Assembly (NCBI RefSeq): GCF_000166135.1
Contig: NC_014666.1
Span: 1,240,001-1,304,000 of the forward strand
Source of the DNA: Pseudofrankia inefficax
Lineage (GTDB): Bacteria > Actinomycetota > Actinomycetes > Frankiales > Frankiaceae
Length of the DNA stretch: 64,000 nt
Reading direction: 5' to 3'
Shown here: in pieces, positions 13,556 to 22,483 of the stretch
How positions within the stretch are numbered: the first letter of the stretch is position 1
Layout: the number at the start of each line of letters is the position of its first letter
Position numbers and translations under genes: made by a program
Notes under the pieces: model-generated
Databases searched by the model: none
Told to the model about the DNA's origin: nothing
The model's input: the letters and a program-made list of their open reading frames with translations, nothing else

Positions 13556-16500
13556 ATGGGTGCGACGTCCGCTCTCCACACGCCGGTCTACCCGTTCCGC
13601 GCGGTGACCGCTGGCTCGCTGTTCGACGGCCACGATGCGGCGATCAACATCATGCGGCGGCTGCTGCAGGCGCAGGGGGCCGAGGTGATCCACCTTGGCC
13701 ACGATCGGGGCGTTGAGCAGGTCGTGGCGGCCGCGGTCCAGGAGGACGTTCAGGCGGTCTTCGTGTCGTCCTACCAGGGCGGGCACGTCGAGTACTTCAC
13801 GTACCTGGTGGAGCGGCTTCAGGAGCGCGGAGCGGGACACATCAGGGTCTACGGGGGCGGCGGCGGCGTCATCGTTCCCGAGGAGATCGAGCTGCTGCAC
13901 GCGCGCGGAGTGGCCCGGATCTTCTCGCCGGCGGATGGCCAGCGGCTCGGCCTGCCGGCCATGATCAACCTGACGGTTCAGGAGAGCGACCGCGATCTCG
14001 CGGCGCTCACGCCGTCGAGGGACGCGGTGCTGGCCGGGGACGAGGCCTCGCTCGCGCGGGCGATCTCGGTGCTGGAGGCCGGCCGTGACCCGGAGTTCGC
14101 GGAGTGGCTGCGCGGTGCGGTCGCGGACCGGACGACCCCGGTGCTCGGCATCACCGGTACGGGTGGTTCTGGCAAGTCGTCGCTCACGGATGAGCTGATC
14201 CGGCGCTTCCGGCTCGACCAGGAGGACAAGCTGCGGATCGCGGTCATCGCGGTCGACCCGACTCGTCGTCGCGGTGGCGGTGCACTCCTCGGCGACCGGA
14301 TCCGGATGAACGCTCTCGGCGATACCGCCGTCGGCGGACCGGTCTTCTTCCGTTCGCTGGCCACCAGGACGGCTGGCCAGGAGGTGCCCGAGCATCTCGC
14401 GGATGTGATCGCCGCGACCAAGGCGGCCGGCTATGACCTGGTCATCGTCGAGACCCCCGGCATCGGGCAGGGTGACGCGGCGATCGTGCCGTTCTGTGAC
14501 GTGTCGCTCTATGTGATGACGCCTGAATACGGCGCCGCCTCCCAGCTTGAGAAGATCGACATGCTGGACTTCGCGGACGTGGTGGCCGTCAACAAGTTCG
14601 AGCGGCGGGGCGCCGAGGACGCGCGCCGCGATGTGGCCCGCCAGCTGGTCCGCAACCGTGAGGCGTTCGGCACCCCGTGGGAGGAGATGCCGGTCTTCGG
14701 TACCTCCGCGGCCCGTTTCAACGACGACGGCGTCACCGCGCTCTACCAGGAGCTCAAGAGTCTCCTTCGTGGGCACGGACTCCCGCTCGCCAGCGGAGCC
14801 CTGCCGACGGTCACGGTGCGCGCCTCCAGCGGGCTGACGACGGTCGTTCCACCGAAGCGGGTCCGTTACCTCGCCGAGGTCGCCGATGCCGTTCGCGACT
14901 ACCACGCGCGGACCGAGCAGCAGGCCGAGGCCGCCCGTCGGCGGGAACACCTGACAACGGCCATCACGGCCTTGGAAGGCGCGACGGAGGGCGATTCGGC
15001 GACTAGCGCGCTGGCCGCGCTTCGGGACCAGGCAGAGGCCGCGCTTAGCCCGGAGATCCGCGAGCAGCTCGCGAACTGGCCGGCACTGGTTGCCGAGCGG
15101 TCTGGCGACGAGATGGTCTACCGCGTACGGGACAACGAGATCCGCACGCCGTTGACGAGGACGACGCTCTCCGGAACGAAGGTGCCGCGGGTCGCGGTGC
15201 CGAAGATTGACGATGACGGCCGCCTGGTCCGCTTCCTGCGCCGAGAGAACCTTCCGGGGCTCTTCCCGTTCACCGCCGGTGTGTTCCCGTTCAAGCGCGC
15301 CGGTGAGGCGCCAGCCCGGATGTTCGCCGGCGAAGGCGACCCGTTCCGGACGAACCGCCGCTTCCATTTCCTTTCCGAGGGCGCCGCCGCGACCCGGCTT
15401 TCCACGGCTTTTGACTCCGTCACGCTGTACGGCCGGGATCCCGACACCCGACCGGACATCTACGGCAAGGTCGGTACCTCCGGCGTCTCGATCGCGTCCC
15501 TTGACGACATGAAGGCGCTCTACGACGGCTTCGACCTGTGCTCGCCGACCACCAGCGTGTCGATGACGATCAACGGGCCGGCGCCCGCGATTCTCGCGAT
15601 GTTCCTGAACACCGCGATCGACCAGCAGCTTGCGGCGTTCGTCGAGAAGGAAGGCCGTGAGCCCTCCGCTGCCGAAGCGGCCGCAGTTCGGGCACATGCG
15701 CTGACGACGGTCCGCGGCACGGTCCAGGCCGACATCCTCAAGGAGGACCAGGGCCAGAACACCTGCATCTTCTCGACCGAGTTCGCGCTGCGCTGCATGG
15801 CCGACCTGCAGGAGTGGTTCATCCAGAACGCGGTCCGCAACTTCTACTCGGTCTCGATCTCGGGGTACCACATCGCCGAGGCGGGGGCGAACCCGATCAG
15901 CCAGCTCGCCTTCACGCTGGCCAACGGCTTCACCTACGTCGAGGCCTACCTGGCCCGTGGCATGAAGATCGACGACTTCGCGCCGAACCTGTCGTTCTTC
16001 TTCTCCAACGGCATGGACGCCGAGTACAACGTCATCGGTCGGGTAGCCCGCCGGATCTGGGCCGTCGCCATGAAGGAGCGCTACGGAGCCGCCGAGCGCT
16101 CGCAGAAGCTGAAGTACCACGTGCAGACGTCCGGCCGGTCCCTGCACGCGCAGGAGATGAACTTCAACGACATCCGGACGACCCTGCAGGCGTTGTGCGC
16201 GATCTACGACAACTGCAACAGCCTGCACACGAACGCCTATGACGAGGCCGTCACGACGCCGACCGAGCAGTCGGTGCGTCGAGCCCTCGCCATCCAGATG
16301 ATCATTGACCAGGAGTGGGGTCTCGCCGGCAACGAGAACCCTCTCCAGGGGTCGTACGTCATCGACGAGCTGACCGATCTGGTCGAGGAGGCCGTGCTCG
16401 CGGAGTTCGAGCGGATCTCCGAGCGTGGCGGCGTGCTCGGGGCGATGGAGACCGGCTACCAGCGTGGCCGCATCCAGGACGAGTCGATGCTCTACGAACA

Positions 16501-16816
16501 CCGCAAGCACGACGGCTCGCTACCGATCATCGGGGTCAACACGTTCGTCGCCCCCGCCGGCACTGACGACGCGGCCACGACCCTCGAGCTCGCCCGCGCG
16601 ACCGAGGACGAGAAGAAGTCGCAGCTGACCCGGGTCACCGATTTCCAGAGCCGGCACCAGATCGAGGCCCAGGCCGCGCTGCGCCACCTGCGCGACACCG
16701 CGTCCAGCGGCGGCAACACCTTCGCGGCTCTGATGGACGCCGTCCGGGTCTGCTCCCTCGGTCAGATCACCGACGCCTTCTTCGAGGTGGGCGGCCAGTA
16801 CCGCCGCAACGTCTGA
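13556..16816 (+). CDS. icmF: Fused isobutyryl-CoA mutase with G-protein chaperone
   Basis: IcmF interconverts isobutyryl-CoA and n-butyryl-CoA with adenosylcobalamin, linking valine and fatty-acid metabolism; some members also act on pivalyl- or isovaleryl-CoA. The 1086-residue protein has all three expected parts. An N-terminal B12-binding domain shows DGHDAA with its His near residue 26 and YGGGGG. The MeaI-type GTPase in the middle has P-loop GTGGSGKSS at about 202-210. The C-terminal mutase barrel runs from about residue 530. Length matches known IcmF proteins (about 1090). I chose ATG 13556 because GGAGG lies nine bases before it; ATG 13550 is too close. The MarR gene follows at 265 bp. 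Confidence 0.93.
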   Translation: MGATSALHTPVYPFRAVTAGSLFDGHDAAINIMRRLLQAQGAEVIHLGHDRGVEQVVAAAVQEDVQAVFVSSYQGGHVEYFTYLVERLQERGAGHIRVYGGGGGVIVPEEIELLHARGVARIFSPADGQRLGLPAMINLTVQESDRDLAALTPSRDAVLAGDEASLARAISVLEAGRDPEFAEWLRGAVADRTTPVLGITGTGGSGKSSLTDELIRRFRLDQEDKLRIAVIAVDPTRRRGGGALLGDRIRMNALGDTAVGGPVFFRSLATRTAGQEVPEHLADVIAATKAAGYDLVIVETPGIGQGDAAIVPFCDVSLYVMTPEYGAASQLEKIDMLDFADVVAVNKFERRGAEDARRDVARQLVRNREAFGTPWEEMPVFGTSAARFNDDGVTALYQELKSLLRGHGLPLASGALPTVTVRASSGLTTVVPPKRVRYLAEVADAVRDYHARTEQQAEAARRREHLTTAITALEGATEGDSATSALAALRDQAEAALSPEIREQLANWPALVAERSGDEMVYRVRDNEIRTPLTRTTLSGTKVPRVAVPKIDDDGRLVRFLRRENLPGLFPFTAGVFPFKRAGEAPARMFAGEGDPFRTNRRFHFLSEGAAATRLSTAFDSVTLYGRDPDTRPDIYGKVGTSGVSIASLDDMKALYDGFDLCSPTTSVSMTINGPAPAILAMFLNTAIDQQLAAFVEKEGREPSAAEAAAVRAHALTTVRGTVQADILKEDQGQNTCIFSTEFALRCMADLQEWFIQNAVRNFYSVSISGYHIAEAGANPISQLAFTLANGFTYVEAYLARGMKIDDFAPNLSFFFSNGMDAEYNVIGRVARRIWAVAMKERYGAAERSQKLKYHVQTSGRSLHAQEMNFNDIRTTLQALCAIYDNCNSLHTNAYDEAVTTPTEQSVRRALAIQMIIDQEWGLAGNENPLQGSYVIDELTDLVEEAVLAEFERISERGGVLGAMETGYQRGRIQDESMLYEHRKHDGSLPIIGVNTFVAPAGTDDAATTLELARATEDEKKSQLTRVTDFQSRHQIEAQAALRHLRDTASSGGNTFAALMDAVRVCSLGQITDAFFEVGGQYRRNV

Positions 16817-17080
16817 CCCGGGCGGCCGAGCCGACCGACGGGCGGCGGCCCGCGTAGCGGCCCGGCCCCGCGGTCCGCGGGTGCGGCGGCGATCACATCT
16901 CAGGGCCGCGGCGGGCCCGATTCGACGGTGCGAGTGGGAATCAATCGTTCGATCGTGGCACTTGGACGCCGTGCCGTTTTGCCTTGACGTCCACACCTGA
17001 GATGCAATGGGCGCAAGTTACTACGCCGTAGCGTCGGCGGTGCCCCCGTCGACGCCCGCACCCGCCGGAGCGCCCCCACC

Positions 17081-17587
17081 GTGCCGCCTCGTAAACCCCT
17101 GCCTTTCGACCCGATCGCCGAGGCGCGGCGCCAGTGGACCGCGCACGGATGGGGGGAGACCGCGGACGGGATGGCCGCGATCACCTCGCTGATGCGCGCC
17201 CAGCAGATCGTGCTCGGCCGGGTCGACGAGGTGCTGCGGCCGTTCGAGCTGACGTTCGCCCGCTACGAGGTGCTCATGCTGCTGCTGTTCAGCCGGGAGG
17301 GCAGGCTGCCGCTGAACCGGATCGGTGTCCGCCTGCAGGTGCACCCGACCAGCGTCACCAGCGCCGTCGACCGGCTGGAGACGCGCGGCCATGTTCGCCG
17401 CATTCCGCACCCCACCGACCGCCGCGCGATCCTCGCCGAGATCACCGACGAGGGCCGCACGACGGCGCTGGCGGCCACCGAGAAGCTCAACGGCACCGTC
17501 TTTGCGGACCTTGGCCTGCCCGAGGGTGGTATCGACACCCTTGTCGGGCTGCTGAACGAGATGCGCCGCACCGCCGGCGACTTCTGA
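17081..17587 (+). CDS. MarR-family transcriptional regulator
   Basis: This is a dimeric winged-helix DNA-binding protein of 168 residues. The N-terminal dimerisation helices come first (GMAAITSLMRAQQIVLGRVDEVLRP). The winged helix runs from about residue 60 to 125, with RIGVRLQVHPTSVTSAVDRLE as recognition region and GHVRRIPHPTDRRAILAEIT as wing. The start is GTG 17081, with no strong ribosome-binding site visible. Being directly downstream of icmF and in the same direction, it is a candidate regulator of icmF, perhaps binding an acyl-CoA or related ligand. It converges with mftC with only 25 bases between stops. Confidence 0.85.
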   Translation: MPPRKPLPFDPIAEARRQWTAHGWGETADGMAAITSLMRAQQIVLGRVDEVLRPFELTFARYEVLMLLLFSREGRLPLNRIGVRLQVHPTSVTSAVDRLETRGHVRRIPHPTDRRAILAEITDEGRTTALAATEKLNGTVFADLGLPEGGIDTLVGLLNEMRRTAGDF

Positions 17588-17612
17588 TCCGTCGCGGGCG
17601 GGCGGCGCGCCC

Positions 17613-18773
17613 TCAGAGCACCGACAGGGGCAGCCGGCGGCGCTTGCTGTGGTCGTTGTCGATGATGGGCAGGCTGTGCGGGTCCACCGCGGTCAGCGCG
17701 GCCTCACCGTGGCCGAGGACGCATTCCGGGTCCGGGCCGTCCAAAGGCAGGCCGGTGAAGAACTTCGCCGCCATGCAGCCGCCCTGGCAGGCGTCGTAGT
17801 GACCGCATGAGGTGCAGGCGCCGGGGTTGTCGGGCTCGCGCAGCTCGGTGAACAGGGCCGAGGTCCGCCACACGTTCGCGAAGCCGCCGTCGTCGAGCAC
17901 GCTGCCGGCCCGGAAATGGTCATGCAGGGCGAACGGGCAGGCGTATACGTCGCCGACCGGATCGATGAGGCAGACCACCCGGCCGGCGCCGCACAGGTTC
18001 AGACCGGGCAATGCCTGGCCGTAGGCGGCGAGGTGGAAGAACGAGTCGCCGGTGAGCACCTCGGGCCTGGCCAGCAGCCAGCCGTGCAGCTCGCGCTGCT
18101 GGTCTGCGGTCGGGTGCAGCCGAGCCCACGAGTCCTGGCCGCGGCCGGACGGGCGCAGTCGGGTGATCCGCAGCTCGGCCCCGTAGTCGGCGGCAAGGGC
18201 GGCGAAACTGTCGAGCTGGTCGACGTTGTGCCGGGTGACGACGACCGACAGCTTGAAGGCACCGAACCCGGCGGTCGCGAGGTGTTCCATCGAGCGGCGG
18301 GCCCGGTCGTAGGAGCCCAGGCCGCGAACCGGATCGTTGGTCATCGCGTCCGCGCCGTCGAGCGAGATCTGAATGTCGACGTAGTCCAGGTCGGCCAGCC
18401 GCCGGGCGTTGGACGCGTCGATCATCCCGCCGTTGGTGGAGAACTTCACGCCGACCCCGTGGTCGACCGAGTACTCCAGCACCTCGAAGAAGTCGGGGCG
18501 CGTCATCGGCTCGCCACCGCCGACGTTGACGTAGAAGACCTGCAGGTCGGCCAGCTGGTCGACGACCGAACGCATCTGCGCGGTGTCGAGCTCGCGCGGG
18601 TCGCGCCGGCCCGAGGACGACAGGCAGTGCACGCACTGCAGGTTGCAGGCGTAGGTCCACTCCCAGGTGAGGCAGATCGGTGCCTCGAGGCCGCGCAGCA
18701 GCGTCTGCTGCAGCGACGCGCTCGCCGGCGTCGGCGCGAGGCTCGGGGCTACGGCCAGGTCGGTGACGCTCAC
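17613..18773 (-). CDS. mftC: Mycofactocin radical SAM maturase
   Basis: MftC oxidatively decarboxylates the C-terminal Tyr of the precursor peptide and cross-links it to the preceding Val. The 386-residue protein has the radical-SAM cluster motif CNLQCVHC (Cys43, 47, 50), the GGGEP SAM-binding strand and a C-terminal SPASM region with many Cys (CGAGRVVCLIDPVGDVYACP and ACTSCGHYDACQGGC) for auxiliary iron-sulfur clusters. mftB lies upstream with 71 bases between, and mftA before that, the usual order. Other SPASM maturases look alike, but the mftA and mftB context settles it. Confidence 0.93.
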   Translation of the reverse strand: MSVTDLAVAPSLAPTPASASLQQTLLRGLEAPICLTWEWTYACNLQCVHCLSSSGRRDPRELDTAQMRSVVDQLADLQVFYVNVGGGEPMTRPDFFEVLEYSVDHGVGVKFSTNGGMIDASNARRLADLDYVDIQISLDGADAMTNDPVRGLGSYDRARRSMEHLATAGFGAFKLSVVVTRHNVDQLDSFAALAADYGAELRITRLRPSGRGQDSWARLHPTADQQRELHGWLLARPEVLTGDSFFHLAAYGQALPGLNLCGAGRVVCLIDPVGDVYACPFALHDHFRAGSVLDDGGFANVWRTSALFTELREPDNPGACTSCGHYDACQGGCMAAKFFTGLPLDGPDPECVLGHGEAALTAVDPHSLPIIDNDHSKRRRLPLSVL

Positions 18774-18844
18774 AATGGCCTCCGTCGGGCGAAAGCTGGC
18801 GGGGTTGTCTATGGGTGCTCGCGCGGCGGGCGAGCCCAGGTGGG

Positions 18845-19201
18845 TCAGCGGGGCTGGACGAAGCCGGTCTCGACGAGGCGCGCCAGCGCGCGCTCGACGG
18901 CGGGCCGCTTGGCTGCCGGCACGGCGGCCAGTGCGTCGCCCGCCGAGGGCGCGTCGCCGAGCGCGCGGACGACGGTGACCAGGTCGAGGTCCTTGAGCAG
19001 CGAGAGCCGGCGGGTGGCGTAGGAGTACGCCAGCGCGCCGAAGCGTTCCGGCCGCAGCGCCACCTTCGGATGCAGGCGGTAGGGCAGCGCCGGGTCGAAC
19101 GTCACCCCGGATGCCTTGGCCACGGCATGCGCCGGTGTCGGGTGAGAGGACGCCGTGGGCGCGCCCTCAGGCGCGCCCACGGGTGTCAGGCCAGGAGTCA
19201 T
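18845..19201 (-). CDS. mftB: Mycofactocin precursor-binding protein
   Basis: MftB is a PqqD-like recognition-element protein that binds the MftA leader and presents it to MftC. The start ATG 19201 gives 118 residues: a variable Pro/Ala-rich first 30, then FDPALPYRLHPKVALRPERFGALAYSYATRRL, which is diagnostic for MftB, and a winged-helix-like tail ending VETGFVQPR. The frame is open far upstream but that part overlaps mftA and the intergenic repeats and is not real. It starts 16 bases after the mftA stop, so the two are co-transcribed. Confidence 0.9.
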   Translation of the reverse strand: MTPGLTPVGAPEGAPTASSHPTPAHAVAKASGVTFDPALPYRLHPKVALRPERFGALAYSYATRRLSLLKDLDLVTVVRALGDAPSAGDALAAVPAAKRPAVERALARLVETGFVQPR

Positions 19202-19217
19202 CTGGGACAGCGGCGAT

Positions 19218-19349
19218 CTAGTAGACGCCGCACATGCCGTCGATCGAGACGTCCTCGACGAGGAGGTCCTCCACGATCGGCTCGGCCGGCGCGCCGGCCT
19301 CGAGGGTGCTGGCGGCCGCGATGTCCGTCGTCGGGGCGAGCGAGTCCAT
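19218..19349 (-). CDS. mftA: Mycofactocin precursor peptide
   Basis: This is a 43-residue peptide, easily missed because of its size. The leader is acidic (PIVEDLLVEDVS) and the core ends IDGMCGVY followed directly by TAG; the invariant IDGxCGVY terminus is what defines MftA. The last two residues, Val-Tyr, become the redox cofactor after MftC, MftE and later steps. The start ATG 19349 has GGAGG six bases upstream and an in-frame TGA shortly before it, so the start is secure. It heads the mftA-mftB-mftC operon. Confidence 0.95.
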   Translation of the reverse strand: MDSLAPTTDIAAASTLEAGAPAEPIVEDLLVEDVSIDGMCGVY

Positions 19350-19372
19350 ACCGTTCCTCCTGTGTGTTCATT

Positions 19373-19480
19373 GGCCAAGTGCGGGCCTTGGTGTTCTGCG
19401 GCCAGGTGCGGGCCGTGGTGTTCTGTGGCCAGGCGCAGGCCGTTGCCTCCTGTTGCCAGAAGCGGGCGGCTGTTGTCGGC
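19373..19480. repeat. 27-bp tandem repeat, four units
   Basis: Four consecutive 27-bp units start at 19373, 19400, 19427 and 19454. Units 1 and 2 match at 24 of 27 positions, units 2 and 3 at 21 of 27; unit 4 is weaker. The shared core is GGCCAGGTGCGGGCC followed by a TGTTCTG-like tail. The array lies between the divergent starts of mftA and mftF, its near end 23 bp before the mftA start codon. The period is nearly 2.5 helical turns and is also divisible by three, but no coding use is evident. Confidence 0.8.
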
Positions 19481-19661
19481 GGCCGGCCGTGCGGGCACCG
19501 CGAGGCTCCACCTGGCCGCGTTGCGTGACGCGGTGTGGCGAGCCCTGGCGCCCGGCGCTGTCGGGGGCGTGGGTGGCGCGTCGTCGTCGACGGCCGGGGC
19601 GGAGGCCGCTGGGCCGGCGACGGGCCCGGCTCGCGCCGTACCCACGCCACCGGGGCCGGGC

Positions 19662-21194
19662 ATGGTGCCAGGCCCGGCCGGGGCGCCGCCGCTACCAGCG
19701 GACTTCCATGTGCAGTGTGACCCGGAAACCACCGTTCTGTCGCGCGGAAAGGTGTTGTTGGGTGGTTCGCCATTGCGGCTGCTGACGTTGTCCGTCGCGG
19801 GAGGCTCCGTATGGGAGGCGCTTCTGGCCGGTCGGCCGGTCGGCCGGGCCGGGCCGGGCGCCGGGGCGCTCGCCCGCCGGCTCGTCGACGCGGGCCTGGC
19901 CTGGCCGGTGCCGCCGGCCCAGCCTGGCGGCCGGATGGCGACGGTTACGGCGGTGCTGCCGGTGCGAGACGGCGCGGCCGGGCTCGGCACGCTGATCGCG
20001 GCGCTGGCCCGCCGGTGCGCCGAGGTGATCGTCGTCGACGACGGTTCGACCGACGCGACGGGCGCGGTCGCGGCGGCCGCCGGAGCCCGGGTGCTGCGCC
20101 ACGAACGCCCACGCGGCCCGGCCGCCGCCCGGCTCACGGGCGCGGCGGCCGCGACCACCCCTCTCGTGCTGTTCTGCGACGCCGACATCCAGCTCCCCGA
20201 CGAGCTGGGTGCCGCGACCGGCCATGCGGGCTGGCTGGGTCTGTTGCTCGGGCACCTCGCCGACCCGGCCGTCGCGGCCGTCGCGCCACGGGTGGCGTCC
20301 CCCGTGCAGGTGGGGGCGCGGGCCGGGCTGCTGGCCAGATACGAGAGCGCCCGGTCGCCGCTGGACCTCGGGGCGCGGCCCGCGGCGGTCCGGCCGGGGT
20401 CGCGGGTGAGCTACGTGCCGACGGCGGTGCTGCTGGTCCGCCGGGAACTGGTCGGCTTCGACCCGGCGCTGCGGTACGGCGAGGACGTGGACCTCGTCTG
20501 GCGGCTGGTCGCGGCCGGGTGGTCGGTGCGTTACGAGCCGGCGGCGGTCGTTCATCACCGGCCGCGCGCTGACTGGTTTGGCTGGGCCAGGCAGCGGTTC
20601 GGTTACGGCTCCTCGGCCGGTCCGCTGGCCGTCCGCCACGCCGGCCCGCTGCGTCCGGCGAGCCCTGCCGCGCTCGCCGGGGCCGGGGCCGTCGCGCTCG
20701 CCGCCGCCCCCGCGGGCGCGGCACGGCGAGCCGTCGTCGGGGCTGTCGGCGTGGCGACCGCTGGTCGTGGCGTGCTCACCGCGTCCCGACTGTCCCGCCG
20801 GCTGGCCGCGGCGCCGAGACCGGGACGCCTCGCCTGGGTGATGGTGCTCGCCGGGCGCCGTTACGCCGTCGAGGCCGCCGCTGACAACATCCGCCGCGGC
20901 TGGTGGCCGCTGCTGGCGAGCAGCCGGGCGGGGCGACGGGTGTTCGCCGCGGCCGTCGTCATCCCCGCCGGCCGCGACTGGTGGATCACTCGCCCGCCGG
21001 TCGGGCTCGGGCCCTACGTGCTGGTGCGGATGCTGGACGACGCCGCCTACAGTGCCGGTGTCTGGTGGGGCTGTGCCCGTGCCCGGACGGCTCGCCCGCT
21101 GCTCCCGCCTGGGCCGCCCTGGGCTGGGCGGGTGGCCGCCGCCCTGCGCCCCAGGCGAAGCACGGGCGCGAGGGCCGGCGGCCAACGGGGGTGA
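19662..21194 (+). CDS. mftF: Mycofactocin glycosyltransferase
   Basis: MftF adds beta-1,4-linked glucose units to the mycofactocin aglycone. The protein (510 residues from ATG 19662) opens LPADFHVQCD and has LLGGSPLRLLTLS, the signature start of MftF. Its GT-A fold family-2 core follows: VVDDGSTDAT, CDADIQ (the DxD-like metal site) and GEDVDLVWRL. After it come Ala-rich hydrophobic helices (about 310-370), suggesting membrane association. The frame is open back to 19155, across the tandem repeats, so the start is uncertain; GTG 19570 is an alternative. It is transcribed divergently from mftABC and ends 33 bases before the cysteine desulfurase. Confidence 0.88.
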   Translation: MVPGPAGAPPLPADFHVQCDPETTVLSRGKVLLGGSPLRLLTLSVAGGSVWEALLAGRPVGRAGPGAGALARRLVDAGLAWPVPPAQPGGRMATVTAVLPVRDGAAGLGTLIAALARRCAEVIVVDDGSTDATGAVAAAAGARVLRHERPRGPAAARLTGAAAATTPLVLFCDADIQLPDELGAATGHAGWLGLLLGHLADPAVAAVAPRVASPVQVGARAGLLARYESARSPLDLGARPAAVRPGSRVSYVPTAVLLVRRELVGFDPALRYGEDVDLVWRLVAAGWSVRYEPAAVVHHRPRADWFGWARQRFGYGSSAGPLAVRHAGPLRPASPAALAGAGAVALAAAPAGAARRAVVGAVGVATAGRGVLTASRLSRRLAAAPRPGRLAWVMVLAGRRYAVEAAADNIRRGWWPLLASSRAGRRVFAAAVVIPAGRDWWITRPPVGLGPYVLVRMLDDAAYSAGVWWGCARARTARPLLPPGPPWAGRVAAALRPRRSTGARAGGQRG

Positions 21195-21226
21195 GCGGGG
21201 CGGGCCCGCGGCTAACCTGTTGAGCT

Positions 21227-22420
21227 GTGAACTATCTCGACCATGCGGCGACGACGCCGATGCGGCCGGAGGCGCTCGCCGCGTTCATGGCGGCGCACGC
21301 GGTCGCGGGCAATCCGTCGTCGCTGCATGCCGGCGGCCGCCAGGCCCGCCGGGCGGTCGAGGAGTCCCGCGAGGCGCTCGCCGGCGTGCTCGGCTGCCGG
21401 CCCTCCGAGCTGATCTTCACCGGTGGCGGGACGGAAAGCGACAACCTCGCCCTGAAGGGCCTGTACTGGGCCCGCCGGGCGGCCGACCCGCGCCGGCGCC
21501 GGGTGCTCGTCAGCGCGGTGGAGCATCACGCCGTGCTGGACCCGGCGCACTGGCTGGAGCAGTCGCAGGACGCCGTCCTGGAGCTGCTGCCGGTCGACGA
21601 GACCGGGCTCGTGTCCCCGCGTACCCTCGCCGCCGCGCTCTGCGCCGGCGACGGGCCGGACGACGTCGCGGTGGTCTCGGTGATGTGGGCGAACAACGAG
21701 GTCGGCACCGTGCAGCCGGTCGCAGAGCTGGCGGAGCTCAGCCACGCCCACGGGGTGCCGTTCCACACCGACGCCGTGCAGGCGTTCGGGCAGGTGCCGC
21801 TGGGGTTCACCGACAGCGGCGTCGACGCGATGACGGTCACCGCCCACAAGATCGGCGGGCCGGTCGGTATCGGCGCGCTGCTGCTGCGCCGCGGCCTGAC
21901 CGTCACCCCGCTCACCCACGGCGGCGGGCAGGAGCGGGACGTCCGGTCCGGCACGCTGGACGCCGCCGGCGCAGCCGCGTTCGCCGCCGCCGCGCAGGCC
22001 GCCGCGAGCGGCCTCCCGGCCGAGGCCGCTCGGCTCGCTTCGCTGCGCGACGAGCTGGTCCGCCAGGTGCTGGCCGCGGTGCCGACGGCGGTGCTCAACG
22101 GCGCCCCGCCCGGTCCCGGCCGGCTGCCCGGCAACGCCCACCTGAGCTTCCCCGGCTGCGAGGGCGACTCGCTGCTCATGCTGCTCGACGCCCGGGGCAT
22201 CGAGTGCTCGACCGGCTCGGCCTGCACCTCCGGGGTGGCTCGCCCGTCGCACGTGCTGCTGGCGATGGGCGCCGGCGAGCCGAGCGCCCGCGGCTCCCTG
22301 CGGTTCTCGCTGGGGCACACGTCGACGGCCGCGGACGTCGAGGCCGTCGTCGCCGCGATCGCCCCGGTCGTCGACCGGGCCAGCCGCGCGGGCGAGCTCG
22401 CCGGCCTCGGCGGGACCTAG
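21227..22420 (+). CDS. Cysteine desulfurase
   Basis: This PLP enzyme removes sulfur from cysteine as a persulfide. The 397-residue protein begins [16 protein letters not shown], has the cofactor lysine in [10 protein letters not shown] (Lys208), and the persulfide-forming cysteine in the flexible loop [10 protein letters not shown] (Cys333). That loop makes it an IscS/NifS-like group I enzyme. mnmA lies 63 bases downstream, so the most likely job is to supply sulfur for tRNA 2-thiouridine; iron-sulfur cluster assembly is also possible. GTG is the start codon. Confidence 0.93.
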   Translation: MNYLDHAATTPMRPEALAAFMAAHAVAGNPSSLHAGGRQARRAVEESREALAGVLGCRPSELIFTGGGTESDNLALKGLYWARRAADPRRRRVLVSAVEHHAVLDPAHWLEQSQDAVLELLPVDETGLVSPRTLAAALCAGDGPDDVAVVSVMWANNEVGTVQPVAELAELSHAHGVPFHTDAVQAFGQVPLGFTDSGVDAMTVTAHKIGGPVGIGALLLRRGLTVTPLTHGGGQERDVRSGTLDAAGAAAFAAAAQAAASGLPAEAARLASLRDELVRQVLAAVPTAVLNGAPPGPGRLPGNAHLSFPGCEGDSLLMLLDARGIECSTGSACTSGVARPSHVLLAMGAGEPSARGSLRFSLGHTSTAADVEAVVAAIAPVVDRASRAGELAGLGGT

Positions 22421-22483
22421 GGCACGGGTCAGGCATTCTGGAGGGGACAGCATTCTCGAGGGGCGAAGCGCACAGGGGGTGGC

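Noticed and set aside
13211-16510. Minus-strand open frame of 1099 codons
   Set aside because: It is the antisense shadow of icmF, kept open by GC-rich third positions; its product is Arg/Gly/Val low-complexity without motifs.
19155-19661. Long N-terminal extension of mftF across the tandem repeat
   Set aside because: MftF proteins start just before the LLGGSP block; the extension is a by-product of the 27-bp repeat having a period divisible by three.
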